Shown here piece after piece: positions 19,354 to 28,945 of a DNA stretch of 64,000 nucleotides. Every line of letters starts with the position of its first letter. Within the stretch, counting starts at the first letter, position 1. The stretch comes from Curvibacter lanceolatus ATCC 14669 (lineage in GTDB: Bacteria > Pseudomonadota > Gammaproteobacteria > Burkholderiales > Burkholderiaceae_C). The position numbers and the translations under genes were made by a program. The stretch lies in assembly GCF_000381265.1 (NCBI RefSeq), contig NZ_KB906282.1, positions 1-64,000 on the forward strand. The letters are read 5' to 3'. Under the pieces are notes generated by a model. It searched no databases. It saw only the letters and a list, made by a program, of their open reading frames with translations, and had not been told where the DNA came from.

Positions 19354-20337
19354 TCACGGGCGGCTCAGGGCGGCCGGGGCGCGAAAACCGGGCTCACCCG
19401 GGCCGGGCTCGACCTGGCCATGGCCAAACAGCAGCGATTGGGGGTTGTCGTTGATGCCGGTCACGGTGCGCCCCAGCTGGCGCGCCGCGCGGGCGCTGTC
19501 TTCGGTGAAGCGGTTGACCCGTGGCAATGTGGTCGAGCCCAGGGTGTCGGTGACATGGGACAGGGCCTCGGTGCCTTGGGCGATGCGGTCCAGCGGGCCG
19601 TCCTTCTCGTTCAGGCGATGGGCCGTCTGCGCGATTTCGCCCGACATGCGCCCCACTTCGGCGGCACTGTTCTGCACGGCCTTCAGGGTCTGGGAGGCGT
19701 CCCGCGTCAGCGCCGGCACGGCCGCCAGCGCAGGCTCAACATGGGTCTTCACCGTGCCATTGAGGGTGGCGGTGATCTCGGCCACGTTGGCCGCAGCCTG
19801 CCCGATGTTGCCCAGCATCTGCGACAGGCGCTTCTGGTTGTCGTCAGACAAGGTCTGCGCGATGCGCTGCGTGGCGTCCTGGATCTGCGACAGCAGCTCA
19901 GGGGCCTGCTCGGTGAGCTTGCCCAGTTGCGAGGTGACCAGGGGCAGGCGCGGCAGCCCGTCTTCGCCACTGGGCAGGGGCTCCTGGGCCTGGCCGGCAT
20001 CGTCCAGCAGCACATAGGCGAGACCCGTGACCCCTTGGTAGGCCAGGGTGGCAAAGGTGGTGGCGGTCAGGGGGGTCTTTTCCTCCACAGAGATGCGGAT
20101 CAGCACATTGCCTTTGGCTTCGTTGTCGAAGCCGATCTGGGTGACCTTGCCCACGGCCACCCCCTTGTAGCGCACGGGGGCCTGGGGTTGCAGGCCGGTG
20201 ACGCTGTCGCGGGTGGAGAGCTCCCAGGACTGGTATCGCCCCTTGTCACGCGTGAGCCAGAAGCCCAGTGACAGCAGCAGCAGGGTGACCACCAGCACGA
20301 AGGTGCCGGCGGCCATGGCGTGGGATTTGTTTTCCAT
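19354..20337 (-). CDS. MlaD/PqiB-type MCE-domain protein
   Basis: 327-aa periplasmic substrate-binding component anchored by one N-terminal helix (AAGTFVLVVTLLLLSLGFWL). A single MCE domain follows (residues ~40-120: GLQPQAPVRYKGVAVGKV, GVTGLAYVLLDD), then a long alpha-helical coiled region (~150-300), which in other MCE proteins forms a tube or needle across the periplasm. It probably shuttles lipids between the permease and the outer-membrane lipoprotein encoded next. Confidence 0.92.
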   Translation of the reverse strand: MENKSHAMAAGTFVLVVTLLLLSLGFWLTRDKGRYQSWELSTRDSVTGLQPQAPVRYKGVAVGKVTQIGFDNEAKGNVLIRISVEEKTPLTATTFATLAYQGVTGLAYVLLDDAGQAQEPLPSGEDGLPRLPLVTSQLGKLTEQAPELLSQIQDATQRIAQTLSDDNQKRLSQMLGNIGQAAANVAEITATLNGTVKTHVEPALAAVPALTRDASQTLKAVQNSAAEVGRMSGEIAQTAHRLNEKDGPLDRIAQGTEALSHVTDTLGSTTLPRVNRFTEDSARAARQLGRTVTGINDNPQSLLFGHGQVEPGPGEPGFRAPAALSRP

Positions 20338-20361
20338 GTGCGGTGTTCCTCGAACGTGGGC

Positions 20362-21210
20362 TCAGAGCGTGGGAGAGGCCTGGGAAGAGGCCTGGGTAGG
20401 GGCCGGGGCCATGGCCCGGCGCCCGCGCTCGCCCTGGAAGAAGTCGTGGATGAAGGGGTGGTCCAGGCCGGCCACCACCAGCGGTGTGTCGGTGAACAGC
20501 ACTTTCTGGCTGGCCAGCACGGCCACCCGGGTGGACAGCGCAAACAGCGTGTCCAGGTCGTGCGTGACCATGATCACCGTCAGGCCCAGCTCGGCGTGCA
20601 GGTCCTTGAGCAGGTCGCAGAAGTCGTCCGAGGCATGCGGGTCCAGGCCCGCCGTGGGCTCGTCCAGCAGCAGCAGGGGCGGGTCCATGATGAGCGCACG
20701 CGCCAGGGCCACCCGCTTGATCATGCCGCCCGACAGGTCGGAGGGCCGCTTGTGCGCATGCTGGGGGCCCAGGCCCACCATCTGCAGCTTCACATAGGCG
20801 GCGTCGGTCACCACGTCGGCAGGCAAGGTGCCCAGCTCACGCAGCGCAAAAGCGATGTTGTCCAGCACGCTGAAAGCCGAAAACAAGGCGCCCTGCTGAA
20901 ACAGCATGCCCACCCGGCTGGAGGCGCCGTGGCGGCCCAGCTCGGCCGCGGGCTGCCCGAGCACCTGCACGCTGCCCCGGGCAGGGTGCTCCAGGCCCAG
21001 CATCTGGCGCAGCAGCACGGTCTTGCCGGTGCCCGAGCCTCCGACCAGGGTCAGCACCTCGCCGCGGCGCACCTGCAAGGCCAGGTCACGGTGGATCACC
21101 ACCTCGGATTTGCCACGGCCGAACACGGTCCACAGGCCCTGGATATCGACCACGGGTGCGGCGCCGGCTGACAGAACGGGCGTGGCAGAAGGCATGGCTG
21201 TCGCGTCCAT
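20362..21210 (-). CDS. MlaF-type ABC transporter ATP-binding protein
   Basis: 282-aa ATPase of an MCE-type lipid transporter. Walker A GGSGTGKT, signature LSGGM, Walker B LLLLDEP and the H-loop VTHDLDT are intact; the FQQGALFSAF Q-loop is typical of MlaF. The ATG overlaps the permease TGA by one base, so the two are coupled. The N-terminal ~20 residues are an Ala-rich extension. Confidence 0.93.
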   Translation of the reverse strand: MDATAMPSATPVLSAGAAPVVDIQGLWTVFGRGKSEVVIHRDLALQVRRGEVLTLVGGSGTGKTVLLRQMLGLEHPARGSVQVLGQPAAELGRHGASSRVGMLFQQGALFSAFSVLDNIAFALRELGTLPADVVTDAAYVKLQMVGLGPQHAHKRPSDLSGGMIKRVALARALIMDPPLLLLDEPTAGLDPHASDDFCDLLKDLHAELGLTVIMVTHDLDTLFALSTRVAVLASQKVLFTDTPLVVAGLDHPFIHDFFQGERGRRAMAPAPTQASSQASPTL

Positions 21211-22481
21211 CAGATGCCCACATCCTTGAACAGGATGGCGAACAGCGCGTCCACCAGAATCACCACGGTGATGGAGGTCACCACCGAAGCCGTGGTGCCC
21301 TGCCCCAGGCTTTCGGTGTTGGGCTTGACGCCCAGGCCGTAATGGCAACCCACCAGCGCGATCAGGATGCCGAACACCACCGACTTGCCCGTGGCCAGCG
21401 CCAGGTTGCTGGCCTCGACGGCCGCTGGCAGCGCCTGCATGAAAAACGCCGGCGTGACCTTCAGCGCCAGATCGCTGGCCAGCATGCCGCCGGCCAGCGA
21501 GGCCAGCGTGGTCCACACCGAGATCAGCGGCATGGCGATCGCCAACCCCAGCGCCCGCGGCATGACCAGGCGGAAGCCATGGGCGATGCCCATCACCCGC
21601 ATGGCGTCCAGTTCCTCGGTCACCCGCATCACCCCGATCTGCGCCGTGATGGCCGAACCCGAGCGGCCCGCCACCAGGATCGCGGCCAGCAAAGGCCCCA
21701 GCTCCCGGATCAGCGAAATGCCAAGAATGTTGACGATGAAGGCCTCGGCCCCGAACTGACGCAGTTGCAGCGCCATCAGGTAGGCCAGCACCACGCCGAT
21801 CAGAAAACCCACCAGTGCGGTGATCGGCATGGCCGTGGCCCCCATCTGGTAGAGATGGCCAGACAGATCACGCCAGGGAGCGTCACGCGGGGCCCGCAGC
21901 AGCTGGACGAAATCGAGCAACAGCTGCCCTTGCATGCGCACATAGTCGCGCGCATGGCCCAAGCCTTTGAGCACCCGCACCCCCAGGTGGTCGATGGCCG
22001 ACCGGGTGCCGTCACTGGAGGGCTCGGTGCGGGGCTGCCCAGGCGGCAGGGTCAAACGCGCCACACGCTCCAGCATCTGGCGCTGCAGGGCATCGACCTG
22101 CAACTGCGCCGGCCACTGCATGCCCCATTGGCGCCACAGCAATTGCGCGCCCACATGGTCCAGCCGCTGCAGCCCGCTCAGATCCCAGGACAGCGCTCCG
22201 GCTTCACCACCGCCCGCCGGCGCCAAGGCCTGCAGCAGCTGGCGAGCCACCCCTCGATCGGCCAGCGCCGCCGCCGTCCAGTGGCCCACGGGCGCAGCAC
22301 AGCGACCCTGGGCGGTATCGCGCCATGCAAGGCTGGGAGGAGACAGGGCAGCGTCGGTCACAAGGCAAGATTGGGGCAAAACTGGCACATCGTAACGCCA
22401 GCCAGCCCGGGCTCTCAAGGCGGCGGTGGCACGAGAGCAAATAGGTTGCAAAGCAACACAAAACTGACGTTCGGACAACAC
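21210..22481 (-). CDS. MlaE-type permease with N-terminal STAS-like domain
   Basis: 423 aa. Residues ~40-140 look like a STAS (MlaB-like) domain (GALSWDLSGLQRLDHVGAQ); from ~185 the MlaE permease follows with its five helices and conserved ELGPLLAAILVAGRSGSAI and GVMRVTEELDAMRVMG. MlaB and MlaE are separate proteins in E. coli, so this is a fusion that builds the regulatory subunit into the permease. No ATG occurs in the first ~100 codons; the GTG at 22481 is the outermost start and another GTG (VTDAALSP) is possible. Starts 15 bp after the LysR gene, which may read through into it. Confidence 0.9.
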   Translation of the reverse strand: MLSERQFCVALQPICSRATAALRARAGWRYDVPVLPQSCLVTDAALSPPSLAWRDTAQGRCAAPVGHWTAAALADRGVARQLLQALAPAGGGEAGALSWDLSGLQRLDHVGAQLLWRQWGMQWPAQLQVDALQRQMLERVARLTLPPGQPRTEPSSDGTRSAIDHLGVRVLKGLGHARDYVRMQGQLLLDFVQLLRAPRDAPWRDLSGHLYQMGATAMPITALVGFLIGVVLAYLMALQLRQFGAEAFIVNILGISLIRELGPLLAAILVAGRSGSAITAQIGVMRVTEELDAMRVMGIAHGFRLVMPRALGLAIAMPLISVWTTLASLAGGMLASDLALKVTPAFFMQALPAAVEASNLALATGKSVVFGILIALVGCHYGLGVKPNTESLGQGTTASVVTSITVVILVDALFAILFKDVGI

Positions 22482-22496
22482 GCCCTGGCCACACCC

Positions 22497-23408
22497 TCAA
22501 GCCCAGACCGCCGCCAGGGCCGCACAGGCGCAGGCCAGGACCGGGTCGTCGCGGCGGGCCGCCGGGTAGACAAAGGCCAGGTCGCAGTCCAGGCTGACCG
22601 CATCGGCAATCACCAGCCCCCGGGCCTGGCTCTCGCGCATGGCAATCGAATCACGCACCAGGCTCAGGCCCACGCCGGAGCGCACCAGGTCCAGCATGCT
22701 GGACTCCTGGTCCACCAGGGCCACCCAGCGGGGCTCCAGGCCTGCGGGCGAGCCAGCCCCCAAGACCCGCGCCAGCAGCCGGTGGTGGGCCGAAGCCGGG
22801 GGCGTGGCCAGCCAGGGCAGGGCCGCCAGCCCCCTCCAGCCGCGCCCCTGCACCTGCGGCCCCCAACCTGCAGGCGCCAGCACCCGGTAGGTGAACCGCG
22901 TCAGGGTGAGCTGGGCCAGGGGCTCGGGCGGCGGCTGGTCGGGCTCGGCCAGGTAAAAGCCCCCATCCAGCGCATTGCGCTGCACCGCGTCCCAGACATC
23001 GCCGCTCATGGCCTGGCGCAGCTCGGTGCGCACCTGCGGAGCGGCCTCGACCAGGTGCCTGAGAAAAGCGCCCAGGCGGGTGAACTCGGGGTCGAGGATG
23101 GTGCCGATGCGCAGGCTGCCGCGCACCGTGGTGTGCAGGCGCTGGGCCGCCTGGGCAAAATCGACCAGGGCCCCCAAGGCACGCTCGGCCTGGGGCAGCA
23201 AGGCCGCGCCATCGGCCGTCAGCACCAGGCCGCGCGGGCTGCGGCTGAACAGGCTCAAGCCGGTGGCCTGGGCCAGGGCTTTGAGCTGCAGGCTGACCGC
23301 GGGCTGCGACAGGTGCAGGCGTGCCGCCGCCCGCGACACACTGCCCTCGCGGGCCACCATGACGAAGGCGCGCAGGCTTTGGGGGTCGGTCATGAGGGAC
23401 GGTGACAT
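22497..23408 (-). CDS. LysR-family transcriptional regulator
   Basis: 303-aa LTTR. Winged helix at the N-terminus (SLRAFVMVAREGSVSRAAAR, LSQPAVSLQLKALA) and a periplasmic-binding-like effector domain. The ATG at 23408 follows AAGGGA. Divergent from the GMC oxidoreductase gene across 143 bp, the usual arrangement for an LTTR controlling its neighbour. The effector is unknown. Confidence 0.93.
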   Translation of the reverse strand: MSPSLMTDPQSLRAFVMVAREGSVSRAAARLHLSQPAVSLQLKALAQATGLSLFSRSPRGLVLTADGAALLPQAERALGALVDFAQAAQRLHTTVRGSLRIGTILDPEFTRLGAFLRHLVEAAPQVRTELRQAMSGDVWDAVQRNALDGGFYLAEPDQPPPEPLAQLTLTRFTYRVLAPAGWGPQVQGRGWRGLAALPWLATPPASAHHRLLARVLGAGSPAGLEPRWVALVDQESSMLDLVRSGVGLSLVRDSIAMRESQARGLVIADAVSLDCDLAFVYPAARRDDPVLACACAALAAVWA

Positions 23409-23463
23409 GGGTGCAATCCCTTTTTGATATTTGCCGTTCTTATAAGACAGTTTTGAACAACTC

Positions 23464-23528
23464 ATTGGATTCATCGGCCAATCTGCCCGAAACTGCAGCC
23501 CACACCGCCAACGAATCATGAGATTGGC
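23464..23528. promoter_or_regulatory. Candidate LTTR operator between lysR and the GMC oxidoreductase gene
   Basis: Three ATTGG/CCAAT half-sites: ATTGG 23464-23468, CCAAT 23478-23482 (an inverted pair with a 9-nt gap) and ATTGG 23523-23527. The latter two extend to the perfect 8-bp inverted repeat GCCAATCT (23477-23484) / AGATTGGC (23521-23528). Confidence 0.4.
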
Positions 23529-23551
23529 AAATAAACGCCCACGGAGACACC

Positions 23552-25279
23552 ATGAGCCAAGCCACCGCCCCGACCACCACCGCCGAGGCCTTGTTCGACT
23601 ACATCGTGATCGGCGCCGGCACGGCGGGCGCCCTGATGGCCAACCGGCTCAGTGCCGACCCCCAGCGCCGGGTGCTGCTGATCGAGGCGGGGCGCAAGGA
23701 CGACTACCACTGGATCCACATCCCGGTGGGCTACCTGTACTGCATCGGCAACCCGCGCACCGACTGGCTCTACCAGACCGAGCCGGCCGCCGGCCTGAAC
23801 GGGCGCACCCTGCGTTACCCGCGCGGCAAGACCCTGGGCGGCTGCAGCAGCATCAACGGCATGATCTACATGCGCGGCCAGGCCCGCGACTACGAGCATT
23901 GGGCCGAACTGACGGGTGACGACGCCTGGCGCTGGCAGCAGGTGCTGCCCGAGTTCATGCGGCACGAAGACCACTGGCGGCTGGACGCCCCAGGCCAGTC
24001 GCCCGCCAGCTTCGAGAAACTGCACGGCCATCGTCGAACCGGCAGCACCGGGGAATGGCGGGTCGAGAAGCAGCGCCTGCGCTGGGACATCCTGGACGCC
24101 TTTGCCCAGGCGGCCCAGCAGGCGGGGGTGCCGGCCAGCGACGACTTCAACCAGGGCAGCAACGAGGGCGTGGGCTATTTCGAGGTGAACCAGAAAAGCG
24201 GCTGGCGCTGGAACTCGGCCAAGGCCTTTTTGCGCCCCACCTGCTATGCGCGCCCCAACTTCGAACTCTGGACCCAGGCCCAGGTGGCGCGCCTGCTGCT
24301 TGAAACCCAGGCCGACGGCAGCCGGCGTTGCACCGGCGTGCAGGTCTGGAACGGCAGCGAGATGGTCACGGCCCGGGCCAGTGCCGAGGTGGTGCTGTGC
24401 GCGGGCAGCATCGGCACGCCGCAGATCCTGCAACTCTCGGGCATCGGATCGGCGCCTGAGCTGCTGGCCCGTGGCATTGCGCCCCAGGTCGACCTGCCCG
24501 GGGTGGGCCACAACCTGCAGGACCACCTGCAGATCCGTGCCGTGTTCAAGGTGCAGGGTGTGAAGACGCTCAACACCCTGGCCAACAGCCTGTGGGGCAA
24601 GGCCATGATCGGCCTGGAGTACGCCTTGAAACGCAGCGGCCCCATGAGCATGGCGCCCAGCCAGCTGGGCGCCTTCACGCGCAGCCGGCCCGATCTGCCC
24701 CACCCCAACCTCCAGTACCACGTGCAGCCCCTGAGCCTGGACGCCTTCGGCGATCCGCTGCACAGCTTCAATGCCTTCACGGCCAGCGTGTGCAACCTCA
24801 ACCCCAGCAGCCGCGGCACGGTGCTGGTGAAAAGCCCGCGCTTCGACGAAGCCCCCGCCATCGCCCCCAACTACCTCAGCACCGAGGAAGACCGCCAGGT
24901 GGCCGCCGACAGCCTGCGCCTGACGCGGCGCATCGTGGCCCAGCCCGCGCTGGCACGCTACCAGCCCGAAGAATTCAAGCCCGGCACCCAATACCAGACC
25001 GATGAGGAGCTGGCCCGACTGGCCGGCGACATCGCCACCACCATCTTCCACCCCGTGGGCACCACGCGCATGGGGCGGGCCGACGACCCGCAGGCGGTGG
25101 TCGACTCCCGCCTGCGCGTGTTCGATGGCGTGGCTCAGCCGGGCCAGGCACGGCGCACCATCGCCGGCCTGCGTGTGGTCGATGCCGGCGTGATGCCCAC
25201 CATCACCAGCGGCAACACCAACAGCCCCACCCTGATGATGGCCGAGCGCGCCGCCGGCTGGATCACCGGGCGCAGCTGA
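23552..25279 (+). CDS. GMC-family FAD oxidoreductase (choline/alcohol dehydrogenase-like)
   Basis: 575-aa flavoprotein. The FAD Rossmann motif IVIGAGTAGALMANRLS is at the start, the GMC signature 1 region reads GKTLGGCSSINGMIYMRG, signature 2 lies near GSIGTPQILQLSGIG, and the C-terminal active-site block contains HPVGTTRMG and the final SGNTNSPTLMMAERAA. No signal peptide. Probably oxidises a primary or polyethylene-glycol-like alcohol or choline-type substrate; the exact one cannot be read. Ribosome-binding site CGGAGA before the ATG. Confidence 0.95.
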   Translation: MSQATAPTTTAEALFDYIVIGAGTAGALMANRLSADPQRRVLLIEAGRKDDYHWIHIPVGYLYCIGNPRTDWLYQTEPAAGLNGRTLRYPRGKTLGGCSSINGMIYMRGQARDYEHWAELTGDDAWRWQQVLPEFMRHEDHWRLDAPGQSPASFEKLHGHRRTGSTGEWRVEKQRLRWDILDAFAQAAQQAGVPASDDFNQGSNEGVGYFEVNQKSGWRWNSAKAFLRPTCYARPNFELWTQAQVARLLLETQADGSRRCTGVQVWNGSEMVTARASAEVVLCAGSIGTPQILQLSGIGSAPELLARGIAPQVDLPGVGHNLQDHLQIRAVFKVQGVKTLNTLANSLWGKAMIGLEYALKRSGPMSMAPSQLGAFTRSRPDLPHPNLQYHVQPLSLDAFGDPLHSFNAFTASVCNLNPSSRGTVLVKSPRFDEAPAIAPNYLSTEEDRQVAADSLRLTRRIVAQPALARYQPEEFKPGTQYQTDEELARLAGDIATTIFHPVGTTRMGRADDPQAVVDSRLRVFDGVAQPGQARRTIAGLRVVDAGVMPTITSGNTNSPTLMMAERAAGWITGRS

Positions 25280-25285
25280 GCCTCT

Positions 25286-26461
25286 TCAGCGCAGCTCCCA
25301 GGTCTTCAGCACCTGGGTCGGGCCGAAGTGCTCGTCGAAACCCAGCACCTGGATCTGCACGCGGTTGTCGGCATACACCTTCACATCCGCCCAGGCATAG
25401 AAGCGGTCGAAGGGGTTGCTGCTCTGCCCGGGCCAGGCCGCAAAGGGCGAGCCGCCCGAGCCCACGATCACCTGCCAGGCCCGCCCCCCCTGCGCCAGCC
25501 GGGGCTGCGAGGCATGGTAGATGTGCTGGTGGCCGCAGAAGTAGGTGGCGCCATAGGCTTCGATCACGTCCCAGAAGGCCTCGCGCAAGGCGGGTCGCAC
25601 GTTCAGACCGTCCTCACGCTCGGCCACCCCGGCCTGGAACTCATACACATAGGCCATCTTGTGGCCGAACACGAAAAAGTGCTGCGCCCCGCGCGCCTTG
25701 GCGGCCGCCAAGTCGGCGCGCAACCAGCGCACCGGCGCCGAGCTGTCGAAGCCGACCGGGTCGGTGTTGATGACGGCCAGGTGCACGGCGCCCACGTCGA
25801 ATGAATAGCTGAGCTGCTGCTGCGGTGTGCTGACGCCATCGCTGCCCGGCGCAGGGGCGTGGGATCGGTTCCAGGCCTGGGCGGGCTGCCCGGTGAGCCG
25901 GCTCCAGCGGGTCTCGTCCAGGATCAGGTCCCCCATGTTGGCCCGCCAGGCATCTTCCAGCCAGGCTTGCGCCAACTTCTCGGTGCGCCCATTGGGCAGC
26001 CGGGTCGGCACCTGAACCTCGTGGTTGCCCGGCACCGGCAGCACGTAAGTGCCCTGCTCCATCAACCCGGCCACCATGCCGCGCCAGTAGGCGTACTCGC
26101 GCTCGACCTGGGTGGCATCCCGGGTGTAGCCCATGATCATGTCGCCGTTGAAGACCAGGGCCTGCGGCCGCACCGCAGCCATCTCGCGGGTCATGCGCGC
26201 CAGCACCTGGGTGGCCTGCAACCAGCGCCGGTCCTGCCCCGTCAAGCCCGGGGCGCGCGGGTCATGCCGGCTGTCGCCCACGGTGGTGAAGTGAAACACC
26301 GGGGCCGGCGGCTCGGCGCTCGCCTTCGGCGCTAGTGCAGACGCGGGCACCGAGGGTGTCACAGCAGATGCCGCGGCAGGCAGAACGCTCTCGGGGGCGG
26401 CGCAGGCCGACAGCAGCCAGGCGCAGCAGCCCGCCAGAAGCCAATTCAATCGCAATGTCAT
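25286..26461 (-). CDS. Metallophosphoesterase lipoprotein
   Basis: 391-aa calcineurin-like phosphoesterase with a lipoprotein signal (MTLRLNWLLAGCCAWLLSAC). Metal-binding blocks: VGDSRHD, FNGDMIMG, PVPGNHE, FVFGHKMAY and FCGHQHIYH. The first block is GDSR rather than the common D-x-H, as in several secreted members. A Pro/Ala-rich linker joins the lipobox to the domain. Converges on the GMC gene (6 bp between stops). Substrate unknown. Confidence 0.88.
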   Translation of the reverse strand: MTLRLNWLLAGCCAWLLSACAAPESVLPAAASAVTPSVPASALAPKASAEPPAPVFHFTTVGDSRHDPRAPGLTGQDRRWLQATQVLARMTREMAAVRPQALVFNGDMIMGYTRDATQVEREYAYWRGMVAGLMEQGTYVLPVPGNHEVQVPTRLPNGRTEKLAQAWLEDAWRANMGDLILDETRWSRLTGQPAQAWNRSHAPAPGSDGVSTPQQQLSYSFDVGAVHLAVINTDPVGFDSSAPVRWLRADLAAAKARGAQHFFVFGHKMAYVYEFQAGVAEREDGLNVRPALREAFWDVIEAYGATYFCGHQHIYHASQPRLAQGGRAWQVIVGSGGSPFAAWPGQSSNPFDRFYAWADVKVYADNRVQIQVLGFDEHFGPTQVLKTWELR

Positions 26462-26646
26462 GGGCAGCCCTCTCGCTCGCACACCGGAAACCTCAGGAGG
26501 CGCAGAGCTTAACGCCTGCCAGTCCGGCGGGGATATGTATCCATTTGTCACAACAACGTCAACGGCATGTCACGGGGCCTCACTAGATTCCCGGGGTTCC
26601 CCTTGGCTTGACCTCGCATCCCACCCTTCGCAGAAGAACTCATAAC

Positions 26647-28905
26647 ATGTCCCACGTCTGTCCTTTCCCAACACGCACCCTGACGCGCCTGCTGTCGCTG
26701 GCCCTGATCTCCCTGGGGGCCTCGCAGGCCGCCCTGGCCGACACCGTTGACCTCGGCACCGTCGGCGGCAGCGGCGGCGCCGCCGCCACCCCGACTGTGA
26801 AAGCCGAACGCGGCACCGCCGCCTCGGTGGCTCCGACCCAGGCCAGCCTGAAGGCCACCCAGCCCCAGTCCATCATCTCGCGCGCCTTCATCGAAGACTC
26901 GACCCCGCCCACCGGCAACTTCAACACCATCACGGCCATCGCCCCCAGCGTGGCCTCGATGCCGTCCACCAACGGCCCCGGCCTGGCCGACCAGAAGATG
27001 AGCCTGCGCGGCTTCCAGGACGGTGAGTACAACGTCACCTTCGACGGCATCCCCTTCGGCGACTCGAACGGCCCGACCCACCACTCGACCGCCTACTTTC
27101 CGGCCTCGGTGATCGGCGGCATGGTGATAGAACGCGGCCCGGGCAATGCCAGCAACATCGGCTATTCGACCTACGGCGGCAGCGTCAACCTGTTCTCCAA
27201 GACGCCGTCGGAAAAGCAGCAGGTGCAGGTGTATGGCTCGGTGGGTTCATGGGGCACGGTGCTGGAAGGCATTGCCTACGAAAGCGGCCGCATGGAGGGC
27301 AGCGATGCCACCCTGCAGCTCAATGCCCAGCACATGGGCGCCAAGGGCTACCTGACGCACAACGACCAGGTCAACAAGAACATCACTGCCAAGTACCAGC
27401 GCCCGGTGGGCGACAGCACCCTGCTGACACTGTTCATGAGCCTGGCCGATGTGAAGACCAACACGCCAGACAACGCCACCGGCCCGACGCGCGCCCAGGT
27501 GAACGCCATGGGCATGAACTACAGCCTGAACGGCAACCCGCGCAGCCAGGGCTACTACGGCTACAACTACGCCGCCAAGCAGACCGACATGGAGTATGTG
27601 CGCCTGCAAAGCCGGCTCGCCTCGGGCTGGGAGATCGACAACAACGCCTACACCTATGCCTACACCAACAGCACCACGGCCGGCCAGGACCCGTCGCTGT
27701 ACAACGGCAGCGCCGACTCCAGCCTGAGCTTCACCAACCTGCTCAAGAAGCCGGTCACCCTGGCCAATGGCGATGTGCCGGGCTACTTCAAGCTCAACAT
27801 GTACCGGGTCTGGGGTGATGTGTTCAAGGCCACGAAACAGTTTGACGCCGGGCTGCTGCGCACCGGCTTCTGGTACGAGGGCTCGCGCACCCAGCGCCAC
27901 AACCTCGAGGCCGACCTGACCACCGGCCAGCAACTGCCTGGCGCCAACGCCTCTTACCCGACCGGCGTGGTGACCTCGTCCAACTTTGCCGAGCAGAACT
28001 CGAACTGGCACCAGGTGCAACCCTTTGCCGAATTTGAATGGGCCGCCGCCAAGGGCCTGACCGTGACCCCCGGCCTGAAGACCATGTGGTACCACATGGG
28101 CCTGAAGTCGGCCCTGAACCAGAAATCGCTGACCCCGCAGGACTACCAGTACACCTACCACGCCGTGCTGCCCTTCCTGACCGTGAACCAGCAGCTCGAC
28201 GGCAGCAACTCGCTGTACGCCCAATACGCCAAGGGCATGCAGGTGCCTTTCCTGGGGGTGGGCTCGCCCAACAGCGCCGCCCCCGATCCGCAGACCACCA
28301 CCAATTACCAGGTGGGTGCCGTGCACAAATCGGATGCGCTCACGCTGTCGGGTGACATCTACTACATCACGGTCAACAACCTGCAGCTCAACACCGGCAC
28401 CAGCGCCAACCCGAACTACATCAACGCCGGTGGCGCCATCTACAAGGGCATCGAAGGCGAGGCCACCTACATGATCGGCCAGGGCCTGGCCGCCTACGGC
28501 AACGTCGGCGTCAACAGCGCCAAGTACAAGGCCGGCAATGCGGCCAACGGCCAGCCCACCGGGGATGTGCCCAACGCCCCCAACGTGACCACCGCCCTGG
28601 GTGCGCTCTACAACATCGGCCCCTGGAACGCCTCGCTGATCTTCAAGCGCATCGGTGAGCAGTACAACGCCAAGCTGGGCAGCAAGCTCAACCACATCGA
28701 CAACACTGACCTGAACGTGGCCTACACCTTCAAGAACGTGGGTGCGTTGATGGGCGCCAAGGCCCTGAAGCTGCAGTTCAGCGTCTTCAACCTGACCAAC
28801 AAGCAGAACCTGGTTGCCGTGAGCGGCCCGCTGAGCAGCGCCTCCACCCAGTACCAGTGGCAGGCACCGCGCAGCTACATGCTGTCGGCCCGCGCCGACT
28901 TCTGA
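26647..28905 (+). CDS. TonB-dependent outer membrane receptor
   Basis: 752 aa. Signal peptide to about residue 31 (ASQAALA), plug domain with SLRGFQDGEYNVTFDGIPF and VIERGPGNASNIGYSTYGG, then a 22-strand barrel ending YMLSARADF with terminal Phe. The plug begins with a Ser/Gly/Ala-rich stretch rather than a classic TonB box, although VDLGTV near the mature N-terminus may serve. Followed by exbB, exbD and tonB, so it has dedicated energisation. Ligand unknown; no siderophore genes are near. Confidence 0.94.
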   Translation: MSHVCPFPTRTLTRLLSLALISLGASQAALADTVDLGTVGGSGGAAATPTVKAERGTAASVAPTQASLKATQPQSIISRAFIEDSTPPTGNFNTITAIAPSVASMPSTNGPGLADQKMSLRGFQDGEYNVTFDGIPFGDSNGPTHHSTAYFPASVIGGMVIERGPGNASNIGYSTYGGSVNLFSKTPSEKQQVQVYGSVGSWGTVLEGIAYESGRMEGSDATLQLNAQHMGAKGYLTHNDQVNKNITAKYQRPVGDSTLLTLFMSLADVKTNTPDNATGPTRAQVNAMGMNYSLNGNPRSQGYYGYNYAAKQTDMEYVRLQSRLASGWEIDNNAYTYAYTNSTTAGQDPSLYNGSADSSLSFTNLLKKPVTLANGDVPGYFKLNMYRVWGDVFKATKQFDAGLLRTGFWYEGSRTQRHNLEADLTTGQQLPGANASYPTGVVTSSNFAEQNSNWHQVQPFAEFEWAAAKGLTVTPGLKTMWYHMGLKSALNQKSLTPQDYQYTYHAVLPFLTVNQQLDGSNSLYAQYAKGMQVPFLGVGSPNSAAPDPQTTTNYQVGAVHKSDALTLSGDIYYITVNNLQLNTGTSANPNYINAGGAIYKGIEGEATYMIGQGLAAYGNVGVNSAKYKAGNAANGQPTGDVPNAPNVTTALGALYNIGPWNASLIFKRIGEQYNAKLGSKLNHIDNTDLNVAYTFKNVGALMGAKALKLQFSVFNLTNKQNLVAVSGPLSSASTQYQWQAPRSYMLSARADF

Positions 28906-28945
28906 GGCACGGAGCCCCCGGCCCCACGGACCTCCACCCGCCGAC

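Noticed and set aside
21156-23405. Open plus-strand frame of 749 codons over the MCE permease and LysR
   Set aside because: Antisense shadow; composition dominated by Gln, His, Arg and no family likeness.
26530-26550. Possible Fur box (GATATGTATCCATTTGTC) upstream of the TonB receptor
   Set aside because: Too few matches to the 19-bp Fur consensus and poor symmetry.
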